Source: Pseudomonas chlororaphis subsp. aurantiaca (GTDB lineage Bacteria > Pseudomonadota > Gammaproteobacteria > Pseudomonadales > Pseudomonadaceae). Taken from it: a stretch of DNA of 64,000 nt. The DNA is taken from NCBI RefSeq assembly GCF_013466605.1, contig NZ_CP059162.1, forward strand, positions 1,736,001 to 1,800,000, read 5' to 3'. Position 1 is the stretch's first letter; every line of letters begins with the position of its first letter. The position numbers and the translations under genes were made by a program. The notes under the pieces were generated by a model. That model did no database searches, had not been told where the DNA came from, and saw nothing but the letters and a program-made list of their open reading frames with translations. Below, in pieces: positions 43,998 to 53,982 of the stretch.

Positions 43998-44501
43998 ATG
44001 GCGAAGAGCGAAGCAGCAGAGAAAACCCCCGCCGGGAAAGGCAAACTCAAGCTTATCCTCTTGATTGTTCTGGCCTTGTTGCTGGCGATCGGTTTGTCCG
44101 TCGGGGCTACCTGGTACTTCATGCACAGCAGTGCCCAGAGCAAGCCTGCCGAGACGGCCGAGGCGACCAGCAGCGTCAAGCCGGCGGCCATCTATGAGCC
44201 CATGGCGCCGGCCTTCGTGGCCAACTACACGCAGAACGGCCGCCAGCGCTACATGCAGGTGAGCATCACCCTGCTGGCGCGCAACCAGGCCGATCTGGAC
44301 GCGCTGAAAGTGCATATGCCGGTGATCCGCAACAACCTGGTCATGCTGTTCTCCGGCCAGAGCTTCGACACCCTGGCGACTCCGGTCGGTCAGGAAATGC
44401 TGCGCCAGAAGGCCACTGCCAGCGTGCAGGAAGTGGCCCAGAAAGAGGTCGGCAAAGTGGTGGTCGAGCAGTTGCTCTTTACTAACTTCGTACTGCAGTA
44501 G
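43998..44501 (+). CDS. fliL: FliL, stator-associated membrane protein
   Basis: Single-pass inner-membrane protein of 167 residues that supports stator function. Lys-rich cytoplasmic tail, one membrane helix (LKLILLIVLALLLAIGLSVG near residues 17-36), then a periplasmic domain with FVANYTQNGRQRYMQVSITLLAR and a C-terminal VVVEQLLFTNFVLQ. First gene of the large fliL operon. Confidence 0.96.
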   Translation: MAKSEAAEKTPAGKGKLKLILLIVLALLLAIGLSVGATWYFMHSSAQSKPAETAEATSSVKPAAIYEPMAPAFVANYTQNGRQRYMQVSITLLARNQADLDALKVHMPVIRNNLVMLFSGQSFDTLATPVGQEMLRQKATASVQEVAQKEVGKVVVEQLLFTNFVLQ

Positions 44502-44510
44502 GAACACGAC

Positions 44511-45479
44511 ATGGCCGTGCAGGACCTGCTGTCCCAGGATGAGATCGACGCGCTGCTGCATGGCGTCGATGACGGTCTGGTACAGACCGAACACGCCGCC
44601 GAGCCCGGCAGCGTCAAAAGCTACGACCTGACCAGCCAGGATCGCATCGTCCGCGGGCGCATGCCGACCCTGGAGATGATCAACGAGCGTTTCGCCCGCT
44701 ACACCCGTATCAGCATGTTCAACATGCTGCGCCGTTCGGCGGACGTGGCGGTGGGCGGCGTGCAGGTGATGAAGTTCGGTGAATACGTGCACTCGCTGTA
44801 CGTGCCGACCAGCCTCAACCTGGTGAAGATCAAGCCGCTGCGCGGTACCGCGCTGTTCATCCTCGACGCCAAGCTGGTGTTCAAGCTGGTGGACAACTTC
44901 TTCGGCGGCGACGGTCGTCACGCCAAGATCGAAGGCCGTGAATTCACCCCGACCGAATTGCGCGTGGTGCGCATGGTGCTGGAGCAGGCCTTCGTCGACC
45001 TGAAGGAAGCCTGGCAGGCGATCATGGAAGTCAACTTCGAGTACATCAACTCCGAAGTGAACCCGGCCATGGCCAACATCGTCGGCCCGAGCGAAGCGAT
45101 CGTGGTCTCGACCTTCCACATCGAGCTCGATGGTGGCGGCGGCGACCTGCACGTGACCATGCCGTACTCGATGATCGAGCCGGTGCGGGAAATGCTCGAC
45201 GCCGGCTTCCAGTCGGACCTGGACGACCAGGACGAGCGCTGGAGCAAGGCCCTGCGCGAAGACGTGCTGGACGTGGATGTGCCCTTGAGCGCCACGGTGG
45301 CCCGCCGGCAGTTGCGCCTGCGCGACATCCTGCACATGCAGCCAGGGGATGTGATCCCGGTGGAGTTGCCTGAAGACATGATCATGCGCGCCAACGGCGT
45401 ACCGGCGTTCAAGGTCAAGCTCGGTTCGCACAAGGGCAACCTGGCCCTGCAAGTGATCGAGCCGATCGAGCGCCGTTGA
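44511..45479 (+). CDS. fliM: FliM, motor switch protein
   Basis: Main C-ring wall protein and CheY-P receptor. The 322-residue protein has the N-terminal CheY-binding helix LLSQDEIDALLHG, the middle domain with GGxG-type VNFFGGDGRHAKIEGREFT region, and the C-terminal SpoA domain shared with FliN (LRLRDILHMQPGDVIPVELP). It starts 9 bases after fliL. Confidence 0.97.
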   Translation: MAVQDLLSQDEIDALLHGVDDGLVQTEHAAEPGSVKSYDLTSQDRIVRGRMPTLEMINERFARYTRISMFNMLRRSADVAVGGVQVMKFGEYVHSLYVPTSLNLVKIKPLRGTALFILDAKLVFKLVDNFFGGDGRHAKIEGREFTPTELRVVRMVLEQAFVDLKEAWQAIMEVNFEYINSEVNPAMANIVGPSEAIVVSTFHIELDGGGGDLHVTMPYSMIEPVREMLDAGFQSDLDDQDERWSKALREDVLDVDVPLSATVARRQLRLRDILHMQPGDVIPVELPEDMIMRANGVPAFKVKLGSHKGNLALQVIEPIERR

Positions 45480-45533
45480 GCGGCGTTGTTATGAATTCGC
45501 TTTGTTAATGATTTTTTGCCCGCCGAGGACAAC

Positions 45534-46001
45534 ATGGCTGACGAACACGAAATGACTTCCGCAGAAGACCAGGCCCTGGCTGATGAGTGGGCGGCCGCCC
45601 TGCAGGAAACCGGCGATGCCGGGCAAGACGATATCGATGCCTTGCTGGCGGCCGATGCGGCCAGCGCGCCGGCGTCCAATCGCCTGCCAATGGAAGAGTT
45701 CGGCAGTGTGCCGAAGAGCAACGAGCCGGTGACCCTCGACGGGCCGAACCTGGACGTGATCCTGGATATCCCGGTATCGATCTCCATGGAGGTCGGCAGC
45801 ACCGACATCAACATCCGCAACCTGCTGCAGCTCAACCAGGGTTCGGTGATCGAGCTCGATCGCCTGGCCGGCGAACCGCTGGACGTGCTGGTCAACGGCA
45901 CGCTGATCGCCCATGGCGAAGTGGTGGTGGTCAACGAGAAGTTCGGCATCCGCCTGACCGACGTGATCAGCCCGAGCGAACGCATCAAGAAGCTGCGCTA
46001 A
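45534..46001 (+). CDS. fliN: FliN, motor switch protein
   Basis: C-ring base protein that also docks FliH. The 155-residue protein has a variable acidic N-terminus and a C-terminal SpoA domain (LDIPVSISMEVGSTDINIRNLLQLNQGSVIEL then PLDVLVNGTLIAHGEVVVVNEKFGIRLTDVI, here in two parts). The ATG at 45534 follows GAGGAC; the frame begins 18 bases earlier without a better start. fliO begins at the next base after its stop. Confidence 0.96.
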   Translation: MADEHEMTSAEDQALADEWAAALQETGDAGQDDIDALLAADAASAPASNRLPMEEFGSVPKSNEPVTLDGPNLDVILDIPVSISMEVGSTDINIRNLLQLNQGSVIELDRLAGEPLDVLVNGTLIAHGEVVVVNEKFGIRLTDVISPSERIKKLR

Positions 46002-46439
46002 GTGAGAAAGGCACTCGCGCTGTTCCTGGCCTGGCCGCTCTGGGCGCTGGCCGCCGAGCCGGCGGCCAGCACCGCCGCGCCAGTGGTTGGCAGTAGCGGC
46101 GTGGCCGGGCAACTGACCCAGTTGGTGCTGGGCCTGTTGCTGGTGGTGGGGCTGATCTTCTTCCTCGCCTGGCTGTTGCGCCGGGTGCAGCAGGCCGGAC
46201 CGGCCGGCAAGGGGCAGGTCATCGAGCTGATCGGTTCGCGAGCGCTTGGCCCGCGGGACCGGCTGGTGCTGGTGCAGGTCGGCAACGAACAGATTCTGCT
46301 CGGCCTGACGCCGGGCACCATCACTGCGTTGCATGTGCTCAAGGAGCCGGTGCAGGTGCCGAGCACCGAGCAGGCGACTCCGGAGTTTGCCCAGCGCCTG
46401 ATGGAGCTGCTGGGCAAGGATCAGAAGGATAAGAAGTAA
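46002..46439 (+). CDS. fliO: FliO, export gate assembly protein
   Basis: Small membrane protein that helps assemble the FliP pore. The 145-residue protein begins with a GTG directly after the fliN stop, has a signal-like hydrophobic start ([17 protein letters not shown]), a membrane helix ([24 protein letters not shown]) and a cytoplasmic domain with [22 protein letters not shown]. It overlaps fliP by one base. Confidence 0.94.
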   Translation: MRKALALFLAWPLWALAAEPAASTAAPVVGSSGVAGQLTQLVLGLLLVVGLIFFLAWLLRRVQQAGPAGKGQVIELIGSRALGPRDRLVLVQVGNEQILLGLTPGTITALHVLKEPVQVPSTEQATPEFAQRLMELLGKDQKDKK

Positions 46440-47188
46440 TGCCGTTGCGCCTCCTCTTGACGTTGGCCTTGATGCTGGCGGCGCCGCTGGCGCTGGCGGC
46501 CGACCCGTTGTCGATCCCGGCGATCACCCTCGGCACCAATGCCGACGGCCAGCAGGAATACTCGGTCAGCCTGCAGATCCTGCTGATCATGACCGCGCTG
46601 AGCTTCATTCCGGCGTTCGTCATGCTGATGACCAGCTTCACCCGGATCATCATCGTGTTCTCGATCCTGCGTCAGGCCCTGGGCTTGCAGCAGACACCGT
46701 CGAACCAGATCCTCACCGGCATGGCGCTGTTCCTGACGATGTTCATCATGGCTCCGGTGTTCGACCGGGTGAACCAGGATGCCCTGCAGCCGTACCTGGC
46801 GGAGAAGCTCAGCGCCCAGGACGCGGTGGCCAAGGCCCAGGTGCCGATCAAGGACTTCATGCTGGCCCAGACCCGCAGCAGCGACCTGGAGCTGTTCATG
46901 CGCCTGTCCAAGCGTACCGACATCGCGACGCCGGACCAGGCGCCGCTGACCATCCTGGTGCCGGCCTTCGTCACTTCGGAGTTGAAGACCGCGTTCCAGA
47001 TCGGCTTCATGATCTTCATTCCGTTCCTGATCATCGACCTGGTGGTCGCCAGTGTGCTGATGGCCATGGGCATGATGATGCTGTCGCCGCTGATCATTTC
47101 CCTGCCGTTCAAGATCATGCTGTTCGTGCTGGTGGATGGCTGGGCCCTGATCATCGGTACCCTGGCGGGCAGTTTCGGTGGTGTTTAG
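46439..47188 (+). CDS. fliP: FliP, export gate protein
   Basis: Core pore subunit of the flagellar type III gate (FliP5-FliQ4-FliR1). The 249-residue protein has a cleavable signal peptide ending near ALAADP, then [45 protein letters not shown] (several conserved blocks) and [28 protein letters not shown], all hallmarks of FliP. Confidence 0.97.
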   Translation: MPLRLLLTLALMLAAPLALAADPLSIPAITLGTNADGQQEYSVSLQILLIMTALSFIPAFVMLMTSFTRIIIVFSILRQALGLQQTPSNQILTGMALFLTMFIMAPVFDRVNQDALQPYLAEKLSAQDAVAKAQVPIKDFMLAQTRSSDLELFMRLSKRTDIATPDQAPLTILVPAFVTSELKTAFQIGFMIFIPFLIIDLVVASVLMAMGMMMLSPLIISLPFKIMLFVLVDGWALIIGTLAGSFGGV

Positions 47189-47212
47189 AACCTTGTTGGC
47201 GGGTGACGCTCA

Positions 47213-47482
47213 ATGACGCCTGAAGTCGCAGTAGACCTGTTTCGCGAAGCGCTCTGGCTGACCACCATGATGGTCGCCATCCTGGTGATTCCCAGCCTGC
47301 TGGTGGGCCTGCTGGTGGCGATGTTCCAGGCCGCCACCCAGATCAACGAACAGACCCTGAGCTTCCTGCCGCGCCTGCTGGTGATGCTGGTGACGCTGAT
47401 CGTCGCCGGTCCCTGGCTGGTGCAAACCTTCATGGAATACATCCTGCAGCTGTACGGCAGTATTCCGCAGTTGATCGGCTAA
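47213..47482 (+). CDS. fliQ: FliQ, export gate protein
   Basis: Two-helix subunit of the export gate, 89 residues: TPEVAVDLFREALWLTTMMVAILVIPSLLVGLLVAMFQAATQINEQTLSFLPR (conserved blocks), typical length. The ATG has GGGTGA upstream and follows fliP by 24 bases. Confidence 0.97.
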   Translation: MTPEVAVDLFREALWLTTMMVAILVIPSLLVGLLVAMFQAATQINEQTLSFLPRLLVMLVTLIVAGPWLVQTFMEYILQLYGSIPQLIG

Positions 47483-47485
47483 GCC

Positions 47486-48268
47486 ATGTCTCTGCTGGCG
47501 CTTACCGATACGCAGATCAGCACCTGGGTCGCGAGCTTCATGCTGCCGCTGTTCCGTATCGGCGCCGTGTTGATGACCATGCCGGTCTTCGGTACGACCC
47601 TGGTACCGACCCGTATCCGCCTGTATTTCACCCTGGCCATCACGGTCGTGGTGGTGCCGGGCCTGCCGCCCATGCCGGCGGTCAATGCGCTGGATCTCAG
47701 CGGGCTGCTGCTGATTGCCGAGCAGATCATCATCGGCGCCTTGTTCGGCTTTTCCTTGCAGCTGTTCTTCCAGGCTTTCGTGATCGCCGGGCAGATCATT
47801 TCGACGCAGATGGGCATGGGCTTCGCGTCCATGGTCGACCCCACCAACGGCGTTTCGGCGGCGGTGATCGGGCAGTTCCTGACCATGCTGGTGACCTTGC
47901 TGTTCCTCGGCATGAACGGTCACCTGGTGGTCTTCGAGGTGCTGACCGAAAGCTTCACCACCTTGCCGGTGGGCAGCGCGCTGCTGGTCAACCATTTCTG
48001 GGAAATCGCCGGCAAGCTCGGCTGGGTGCTGGGCGCCGCGCTGTTGCTGGTATTGCCGGCGATCACCGCGCTGCTGGTGGTGAACATTGCCTTTGGCGTG
48101 ATGACCCGCGCGGCGCCGCAGCTGAACATCTTCTCCATCGGTTTTCCGCTGACCCTGGTGCTGGGCCTGGTGATTTTCTGGGTCAGCCTGGGCGACATTC
48201 TCAACCAGTACCAACCGCTGGCCGTCGAGGCCCTGCAGTTGCTGCGCAACCTGGCACAGGCGCGTTGA
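47486..48268 (+). CDS. fliR: FliR, export gate protein
   Basis: Polytopic export gate subunit of 260 residues. Conserved blocks MLPLFRIGAVLMTMPVFG, ALFGFSLQLFFQAFVIAGQIISTQMGMGFASMVDP and PALLVVNIAFGVMTRAAPQLNIFSIGFPLTL-like segments identify FliR. It starts 3 bases after fliQ and ends 3 bases before flhB. Confidence 0.97.
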   Translation: MSLLALTDTQISTWVASFMLPLFRIGAVLMTMPVFGTTLVPTRIRLYFTLAITVVVVPGLPPMPAVNALDLSGLLLIAEQIIIGALFGFSLQLFFQAFVIAGQIISTQMGMGFASMVDPTNGVSAAVIGQFLTMLVTLLFLGMNGHLVVFEVLTESFTTLPVGSALLVNHFWEIAGKLGWVLGAALLLVLPAITALLVVNIAFGVMTRAAPQLNIFSIGFPLTLVLGLVIFWVSLGDILNQYQPLAVEALQLLRNLAQAR

Positions 48269-48271
48269 GCC

Positions 48272-49408
48272 ATGGCTGAGAGCGAGAGCGGTCAGGACAA
48301 GACAGAAGACCCCACGGAGAAACGTAAAAAGGATTCCCGGGAAAAGGGCGAGATTGCCCGCTCCAAAGAGCTCAACACCCTGGCGATCACCATGATCGGG
48401 GCCGCCGGCCTGCTGATCTACGGCGCGGGGGTGGCGCAAGACCTGCTGGAAATCATGCGCCTGAATTTCTCCCTGCCGCGCGAGGTGTTGCTCAGCCCGG
48501 GCGCCATGGGCCTGTACCTGCTGCACTCGGGCAAGATCGCGATTATCGCCGCGATGCCGATCCTGCTGCCCCTGGTGCTGGCGGCGCTTATCGGTCCTAT
48601 CTCCCTGGGTGGCTGGCTGTTTTCAACCAAGAGCCTGGCGCCCAAGTTCAGTCGCATGAACCCGCTCAGTGGCATGAAGCGCATGGTGTCGCCGACCTCG
48701 TTGATCGAGCTGCTCAAGGCCTTCGCCAAGTTCGTGGTGATCCTGATCGTGGCCTTGTCGGTGCTGTCCTCGGATATCGACGATCTGCTGCGGATCGCCC
48801 ACGAGCCGCTGGAGCAGGCGATTATCCACAGCGTGCAAGTGGTGGCCTGGAGTACCTTGTGGATGGCCTGCGGGCTGATCCTGATCGCCGCGGTGGACGT
48901 GCCGGTACAGCTGTACCAGAGCTACAAGAAGCTGCTGATGACCAAGCAGGAAGTGCGTGACGAGCACAAGGACCAGGAAGGGCGCCCGGAGGTCAAGCAG
49001 CGGATTCGCCAGGTCCAGCGCGAGATGTCGCAGCGGCGGATGATGGCGGCGATTCCCGAGGCGGACGTGGTCATTACCAACCCGACCCACTACGCCGTCG
49101 CGCTCAAGTACGACGCCGAGAAGGGCGGGGCGCCGGTGTTGCTGGCCAAGGGCAGCGATTTCCTGGCGCTGAAGATCCGCGAGATCGCCGTGGCCAACGA
49201 AGTGCTGTTGCTGGAGTCGCCGGCGCTGGCGCGTTCGATCTACTACTCCACCGAGCTGGAACAGGAAATCCCCGCCGGGCTCTATCTGGCGGTGGCCCAG
49301 GTGCTGGCGTATGTCTATCAGATTCGCCAGCACCGGGCCGGCAAGGGCAAGCGTCCCGATCCGCTCAAGGACCTGCCGATTCCGCCGGATTTGCGTCGCG
49401 ATTCCTGA
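48272..49408 (+). CDS. flhB: FlhB, export gate switch protein
   Basis: Membrane protein whose cytoplasmic domain self-cleaves and sets substrate specificity with FliK. The 378-residue protein has EDPTEKRKKDSREKGEIARSKEL at the N-terminus, four membrane helices, and the autocleavage motif NPTH in VVITNPTHYAVALKYD. The C-terminal tail (KRPDPLKDLPIPPDL) is family-typical. It ends the fliL operon. Confidence 0.97.
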   Translation: MAESESGQDKTEDPTEKRKKDSREKGEIARSKELNTLAITMIGAAGLLIYGAGVAQDLLEIMRLNFSLPREVLLSPGAMGLYLLHSGKIAIIAAMPILLPLVLAALIGPISLGGWLFSTKSLAPKFSRMNPLSGMKRMVSPTSLIELLKAFAKFVVILIVALSVLSSDIDDLLRIAHEPLEQAIIHSVQVVAWSTLWMACGLILIAAVDVPVQLYQSYKKLLMTKQEVRDEHKDQEGRPEVKQRIRQVQREMSQRRMMAAIPEADVVITNPTHYAVALKYDAEKGGAPVLLAKGSDFLALKIREIAVANEVLLLESPALARSIYYSTELEQEIPAGLYLAVAQVLAYVYQIRQHRAGKGKRPDPLKDLPIPPDLRRDS

Positions 49409-49498
49409 TCCGCGCCCGGGTGTCGACGGCTCTGGAATCGCCCTTTTAAGCCGATGATGGCGCAAAGCCATAAATCAGTTTGTGTTCCAGGCCAAAGT

Positions 49499-49514
49499 TG
49501 GAAGGCTTCTTGCA
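49499..49514 (+). promoter_or_regulatory. RpoN promoter of flhA-flhF-fleN-fliA
   Basis: TGGAAGGCTTCTTGCA has GG and GC cores 10 bases apart and a TTGCA -12. It is 62 bases before the flhA start, in a 167-base gap after flhB. flhA is a FleQ/RpoN class II target in P. aeruginosa. Confidence 0.75.
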
Positions 49515-49575
49515 ATACCCGCCCTGCGCCGCCTCCAGGCGTCAAAAGTTTGCTTCAAGGGAACGGGGAATACCG

Positions 49576-51705
49576 GTGGATCGCTCTCAGTTAATCAGTA
49601 CGGCTCGCACTAACCTGGCTGACCTCAGTCGGGGGAACCTGGGTGTGCCGCTGTTGCTGCTGGTCATGCTGGCCATGATGATGCTGCCGGTGCCGCCGTT
49701 CCTGCTGGACGTGTTCTTCACCTTCAACATCGCCCTGTCGATCGTCGTCCTGCTGGTCTGCGTGTATGCCCTGCGGCCGCTGGACTTCGCGGTATTCCCG
49801 ACCATCCTGCTGGTGGCGACCCTGTTGCGCCTGGCGCTGAACGTGGCCTCCACGCGGGTGGTGATGCTCCACGGCCAGGACGGTCACGCCGCCGCGGGCA
49901 AGGTGATCCAGGCCTTCGGCGAGGTGGTGATCGGCGGTAACTATGTGGTCGGTATCGTGGTGTTCGCGATCCTGATGATCATCAACTTCGTGGTGGTGAC
50001 CAAGGGCGCCGGGCGGATTTCCGAGGTGAGCGCGCGTTTCACCCTCGATGCGATGCCGGGCAAGCAGATGGCCATCGACGCCGACCTCAACGCTGGCCTG
50101 ATCGACCAGGCCCAGGCCAAGGCGCGGCGCCAGGAAGTGGCCCAGGAGGCCGAGTTCTACGGTTCCATGGACGGTGCCAGCAAGTTCGTCCGCGGTGACG
50201 CCATCGCCGGCCTGCTGATCCTGTTCATCAACCTGATTGGCGGCATGGCGGTCGGTATCTTCCAGCACCATATGTCCTTCGGCGATGCCGGCCGGGTCTA
50301 CGCCTTGCTGACCATCGGTGACGGTTTGGTGGCGCAATTGCCATCGCTGCTGCTGTCCACCGCGGCCGCGATCATGGTGACCCGTGCTTCCGGTTCCGAA
50401 GACATGGGCAAGCAGATCAGCCGACAGATGTTCGCCTCGCCCCGGGCCCTGGCTGTCGCCGCCGGCCTGATGGCGGTGATGGGCCTGGTGCCGGGCATGC
50501 CGCACTTTTCCTTCCTGAGCATGGCGGCCTTGGCGGCCGGCGCCGCGTACCTGTTCTGGAAGCGCCAGAACGTGGTCAAGGTCAAGGCGCTGGAAGAGGT
50601 CAAGCGCCAGCAGGAGTTGCTGCCTTCGCCGGCCCGCGCCATGGAAACCAAGGAGCTGGGCTGGGATGACGTGACCCAGATCGACATGATCGGCCTGGAA
50701 GTCGGCTATCGCCTGATTCCCCTGGTGGACCGCAACCAGGGTGGGCAACTGCTGGCGCGGATCAAGGGCGTGCGCAAGAAGTTGTCCCAGGACCTCGGCT
50801 TCCTCATGCCGACCGTGCATATTCGCGACAACCTCGACCTGGCGCCCAGCGCTTACCGGCTGACACTGATGGGGGTGATTCTGGCCGAGGCCGAGATCTA
50901 TCCGGATCGCGAGCTGGCGATCAACCCGGGGCAGGTCTACGGCACGCTCAACGGCATCACCGCCAAAGATCCGGCCTTCGGCCTGGAAGCGGTGTGGATC
51001 GAGATCAGCCAGCGCGCCCAGGCGCAGTCGCTGGGCTACACCGTGGTCGATGCCAGTACCGTGGTTGCCACCCACCTCAACCAGATTCTGTACAAGCACT
51101 CCAGCGAGCTGATCGGCCACGAAGAAGTCCAGCAGCTCCTGCAACTGCTGGCCAAGGGTTCGCCGAAGCTGGCGGAAGAACTGGTGCCGGGCGTTCTGTC
51201 GTTGTCCCAGCTGCTCAAGGTGCTGCAGGCGCTGCTGGCCGAACAGGTGCCGGTGCGCGACATCCGCAGCATTGCCGAGGCCATCGCGAACAATGCCGCC
51301 AAGAGTCAAGATACTGCCGCTTTGGTGGCCGCGGTGCGCGTCGGATTGTCGCGCGCCATCGTGCAAAGCATTGTAGGGACTGAGTCCGAGCTGCCTGTGA
51401 TCACCTTGGAGCCCAGGTTGGAACAGATTTTGCTCAATAGTCTGCAGAAGGCAGGACAAGGCTCGGAAGAGGGTGTTCTGTTGGAGCCAAGCATGGCTGA
51501 GAAGCTGCAGCGTTCGTTGATCGAAGCCGCGCAGCGCCAGGAAATGCAAGGTCAACCGGTGATTCTGCTGGTAGCCGGTCCGGTCCGCGCGATGCTCTCG
51601 CGGTTCGGGCGCCTGGCGGTCCCGGGCTTGCACGTGTTGGCTTACCAGGAAATCCCTGACAACAAGCAAGTGACCATCGTTGCGACAGTAGGGCCCAACG
51701 GCTGA
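49576..51705 (+). CDS. flhA: FlhA, export apparatus protein
   Basis: Nonameric export gate and substrate platform. The 709-residue protein uses a GTG start preceded by AAGGGAACGGGGA, giving the Pseudomonas N-terminus VDRSQLISTARTNLADLSRGN. Eight membrane helices fill the first half, with the conserved FHIPEP-type loop block (FAVFPTILLVATLLRLALNVASTRV). The cytoplasmic half has the chaperone-binding domain (ILAEAEIYPDRELAINPGQVYG). The frame extends 96 bases upstream over the promoter and is not coding there. Confidence 0.97.
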   Translation: MDRSQLISTARTNLADLSRGNLGVPLLLLVMLAMMMLPVPPFLLDVFFTFNIALSIVVLLVCVYALRPLDFAVFPTILLVATLLRLALNVASTRVVMLHGQDGHAAAGKVIQAFGEVVIGGNYVVGIVVFAILMIINFVVVTKGAGRISEVSARFTLDAMPGKQMAIDADLNAGLIDQAQAKARRQEVAQEAEFYGSMDGASKFVRGDAIAGLLILFINLIGGMAVGIFQHHMSFGDAGRVYALLTIGDGLVAQLPSLLLSTAAAIMVTRASGSEDMGKQISRQMFASPRALAVAAGLMAVMGLVPGMPHFSFLSMAALAAGAAYLFWKRQNVVKVKALEEVKRQQELLPSPARAMETKELGWDDVTQIDMIGLEVGYRLIPLVDRNQGGQLLARIKGVRKKLSQDLGFLMPTVHIRDNLDLAPSAYRLTLMGVILAEAEIYPDRELAINPGQVYGTLNGITAKDPAFGLEAVWIEISQRAQAQSLGYTVVDASTVVATHLNQILYKHSSELIGHEEVQQLLQLLAKGSPKLAEELVPGVLSLSQLLKVLQALLAEQVPVRDIRSIAEAIANNAAKSQDTAALVAAVRVGLSRAIVQSIVGTESELPVITLEPRLEQILLNSLQKAGQGSEEGVLLEPSMAEKLQRSLIEAAQRQEMQGQPVILLVAGPVRAMLSRFGRLAVPGLHVLAYQEIPDNKQVTIVATVGPNG

Positions 51706-51716
51706 GGTAGTGGGTT

Positions 51717-53033
51717 ATGCAAGTTAAGCGTTTTTTCGCCGCCGATATGCGTCAGGCCATGAAGCTGGTTCGCGATGAGCTGGGCGCCGACGCCGCCATC
51801 ATTGGCAATCGCCGCATCGCTGGCGGTGTCGAGCTGACGGCTGCCCTGGATTACAAGCTGTCGGCGCTGGCGCCCCGGGTTCCGAACATGGAGCTCGAGG
51901 ACGAACTGCGCAAGACTCAGTCGCGCATCGTCACCGCCCAGGCCGAGCTGAGCCTGCGTGGCGACGGCGATGGTAGCACCAATCGCCAGCTGTTCGCCGG
52001 CCTGCCGCTGACCGCCGCCGAGCCGCTGATCGAACCGACGTTCAACGAGCCCCATCGCCCGGCCCCGGTGGCCGCCGCGCCGGCTGTCGATCAGCGGGCA
52101 CTGGACTCGATGCGTTTTGAACTCAACGGCCTGCGCGAGCTGCTGGAAGTCCAGCTCGGTTCCCTGGCCTGGAGCCAGCTGCAAGGCAGCCGGCCCGAGC
52201 AGGCCAACCTCTGGCGGCGCCTGCAGCGTATCGGCTTGTCCGGTCCGCTGGCCCGCGACCTGCTGGCGCTGATCACTGAAATCGACGAACCCCGCCAGGC
52301 CTGGCGCATGCTCCTGGCCCACCTGGCGCGGATGATCGTGACCCCGGAAGTCGAGCCGTTGGAAGAGGGCGGTGTGATCGCCATGGTCGGCCCCGCCGGC
52401 ATGGGCAAGACCACCACCCTGGCCAAGCTGGCTGCCCGTTACGTACTCAAGTACGGCGCGCAGAACATCGCGCTGGTGAGCATGGACAGCTACCGCATCG
52501 GCGCCCAGGAGCAGCTCAAGACCCTGGGCCGGATCCTCAACGTCTCGGTGACCCATGTCGATCCGGGCCAATCCCTGGCGCAAGCCCTCGATCCACTGCT
52601 GCGCAAGCGCGTGGTGTTGATCGACACCGCGGGCCTGCAAGCCAGCGACCCGGCCCTGCGCATGCAGCTGGAAAGTCTGGCCGGACGCGGGATCCGGGCA
52701 AAAAATTATCTGGTATTGGCAACCACCAGCCAGAAACAGGTTCTAACCGCCGCGTACCACAGCTACAAGCGTTGCGGGCTGGCCGGCTGCATCCTGACTA
52801 AACTGGATGAAACCGCCAGCCTTGGTGAGGTGTTGAGCCTGGCGATCAGTCACGAACTCCCCGTTGCCTATCTGACCGATGGCCCGCGGATTCCGGACGA
52901 TCTGCACTTGCCGCGCCGTCATCAGCTGGTCAGTCGTGCGGTGAGCGTGCAGATGCAGGAAGAACCCAGCGAAGAAGCCATGGCTGACATGTTCGCTGAC
53001 CTCTACCACAACCCGACCAAGCGGGTTGGCTGA
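51717..53033 (+). CDS. flhF: FlhF, SRP-like GTPase for polar flagellum placement
   Basis: Sets the pole for flagellum assembly. The 438-residue protein has the conserved N-terminal B domain (MQVKRFFAADMRQAMKLVRDELGADAAIIGNRRI) and the NG GTPase domain with GPAGMGKTTTLAKLAARY from residue 225, VSMDSYRIGAQEQL, LIDTAGL (G3), and ILTKLDETASLGEVLSL (G4). It follows flhA by 11 bases. Confidence 0.97.
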   Translation: MQVKRFFAADMRQAMKLVRDELGADAAIIGNRRIAGGVELTAALDYKLSALAPRVPNMELEDELRKTQSRIVTAQAELSLRGDGDGSTNRQLFAGLPLTAAEPLIEPTFNEPHRPAPVAAAPAVDQRALDSMRFELNGLRELLEVQLGSLAWSQLQGSRPEQANLWRRLQRIGLSGPLARDLLALITEIDEPRQAWRMLLAHLARMIVTPEVEPLEEGGVIAMVGPAGMGKTTTLAKLAARYVLKYGAQNIALVSMDSYRIGAQEQLKTLGRILNVSVTHVDPGQSLAQALDPLLRKRVVLIDTAGLQASDPALRMQLESLAGRGIRAKNYLVLATTSQKQVLTAAYHSYKRCGLAGCILTKLDETASLGEVLSLAISHELPVAYLTDGPRIPDDLHLPRRHQLVSRAVSVQMQEEPSEEAMADMFADLYHNPTKRVG

Positions 53034-53151
53034 GGGAATCATGAAAAGATTGCAATGTACCTACATCGATGGTCTGCCAGGCATTGTTCCGTTAGTGAAC
53101 GCGCAGCCAGTTATGTGGCCCCGTCTAAGTAAGACAAGGTAAAGAACGAAC

Positions 53152-53982
53152 ATGGGCAGCATGCATCCCGTACAGGTGATCGCGGTGACCGGCGGCAAAG
53201 GTGGCGTCGGCAAGACTAACGTGTCAGTGAACTTGTCCCTGGCCCTAGCGGAGCTCGGCCGGCGCGTCATGCTGCTGGACGCCGACCTGGGTCTGGCTAA
53301 CGTCGACGTGCTATTGGGGCTGACCCCCAAACGGACCCTCGCCGACGTGATCGAAGGCCGCTGCGAGCTGCGCGATGTGCTGCTGCAGGGGCCGGGTGGA
53401 ATCCGTATCGTGCCGGCGGCGTCCGGCACCCAGAGCATGGTTCATCTGAGCCCGGCGCAGCATGCCGGCCTGATCCAGGCCTTCAGCGACATCGGCGACA
53501 ACCTCGATGTGCTGGTGATCGACACCGCTGCCGGCATCGGCGACTCGGTGGTCAGCTTCGTCCGCGCCGCACAGGAAGTCCTGCTGGTGGTCTGCGACGA
53601 GCCGACCTCGATCACCGATGCCTACGCGCTGATCAAGCTGCTCAACCGCGACTACGGCATGAACCGCTTCCGCGTGCTCGCCAACATGGCGCAAAGCCCG
53701 CAGGAAGGCCGCAACCTGTTCGCCAAGTTGACCAAGGTCACGGACCGCTTCCTGGACGTGGCCCTACAATATGTCGGCGCCGTGCCTTACGACGAATGCG
53801 TGCGCAAGGCCGTGCAAAAGCAGCGTGCGGTCTATGAGGCGTTTCCGCGTTCGAAGTGCGCGCTGGCGTTCAAGGCCATTGCGCAGAAAGTCGATACCTG
53901 GCCGTTGCCGGCCAACCCACGTGGACATCTGGAATTTTTCGTCGAGCGGCTAGTGCATCAGACAGCGGGACCGGTGCTATGA
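53152..53982 (+). CDS. fleN: FleN (FlhG), ParA/MinD-type flagellar number regulator
   Basis: ATPase that binds FleQ to keep one polar flagellum (or a set number). The 276-residue protein has the deviant Walker A KGGVGKT at residues 16-22, MLLDADLGLANVDVLLGLTPKRTL, LVIDTAAGIGDSVVSFVRAAQ and a C-terminal amphipathic helix. The ATG at 53152 is used; the ATG at 53161 is also possible. It ends with a 4-base overlap with fliA. Confidence 0.96.
   Translation: MGSMHPVQVIAVTGGKGGVGKTNVSVNLSLALAELGRRVMLLDADLGLANVDVLLGLTPKRTLADVIEGRCELRDVLLQGPGGIRIVPAASGTQSMVHLSPAQHAGLIQAFSDIGDNLDVLVIDTAAGIGDSVVSFVRAAQEVLLVVCDEPTSITDAYALIKLLNRDYGMNRFRVLANMAQSPQEGRNLFAKLTKVTDRFLDVALQYVGAVPYDECVRKAVQKQRAVYEAFPRSKCALAFKAIAQKVDTWPLPANPRGHLEFFVERLVHQTAGPVL

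Noticed and set aside
49591..51669. 692-codon open frame on the minus strand
   Set aside because: Shadow of flhA, low-complexity His/Gln-rich product.
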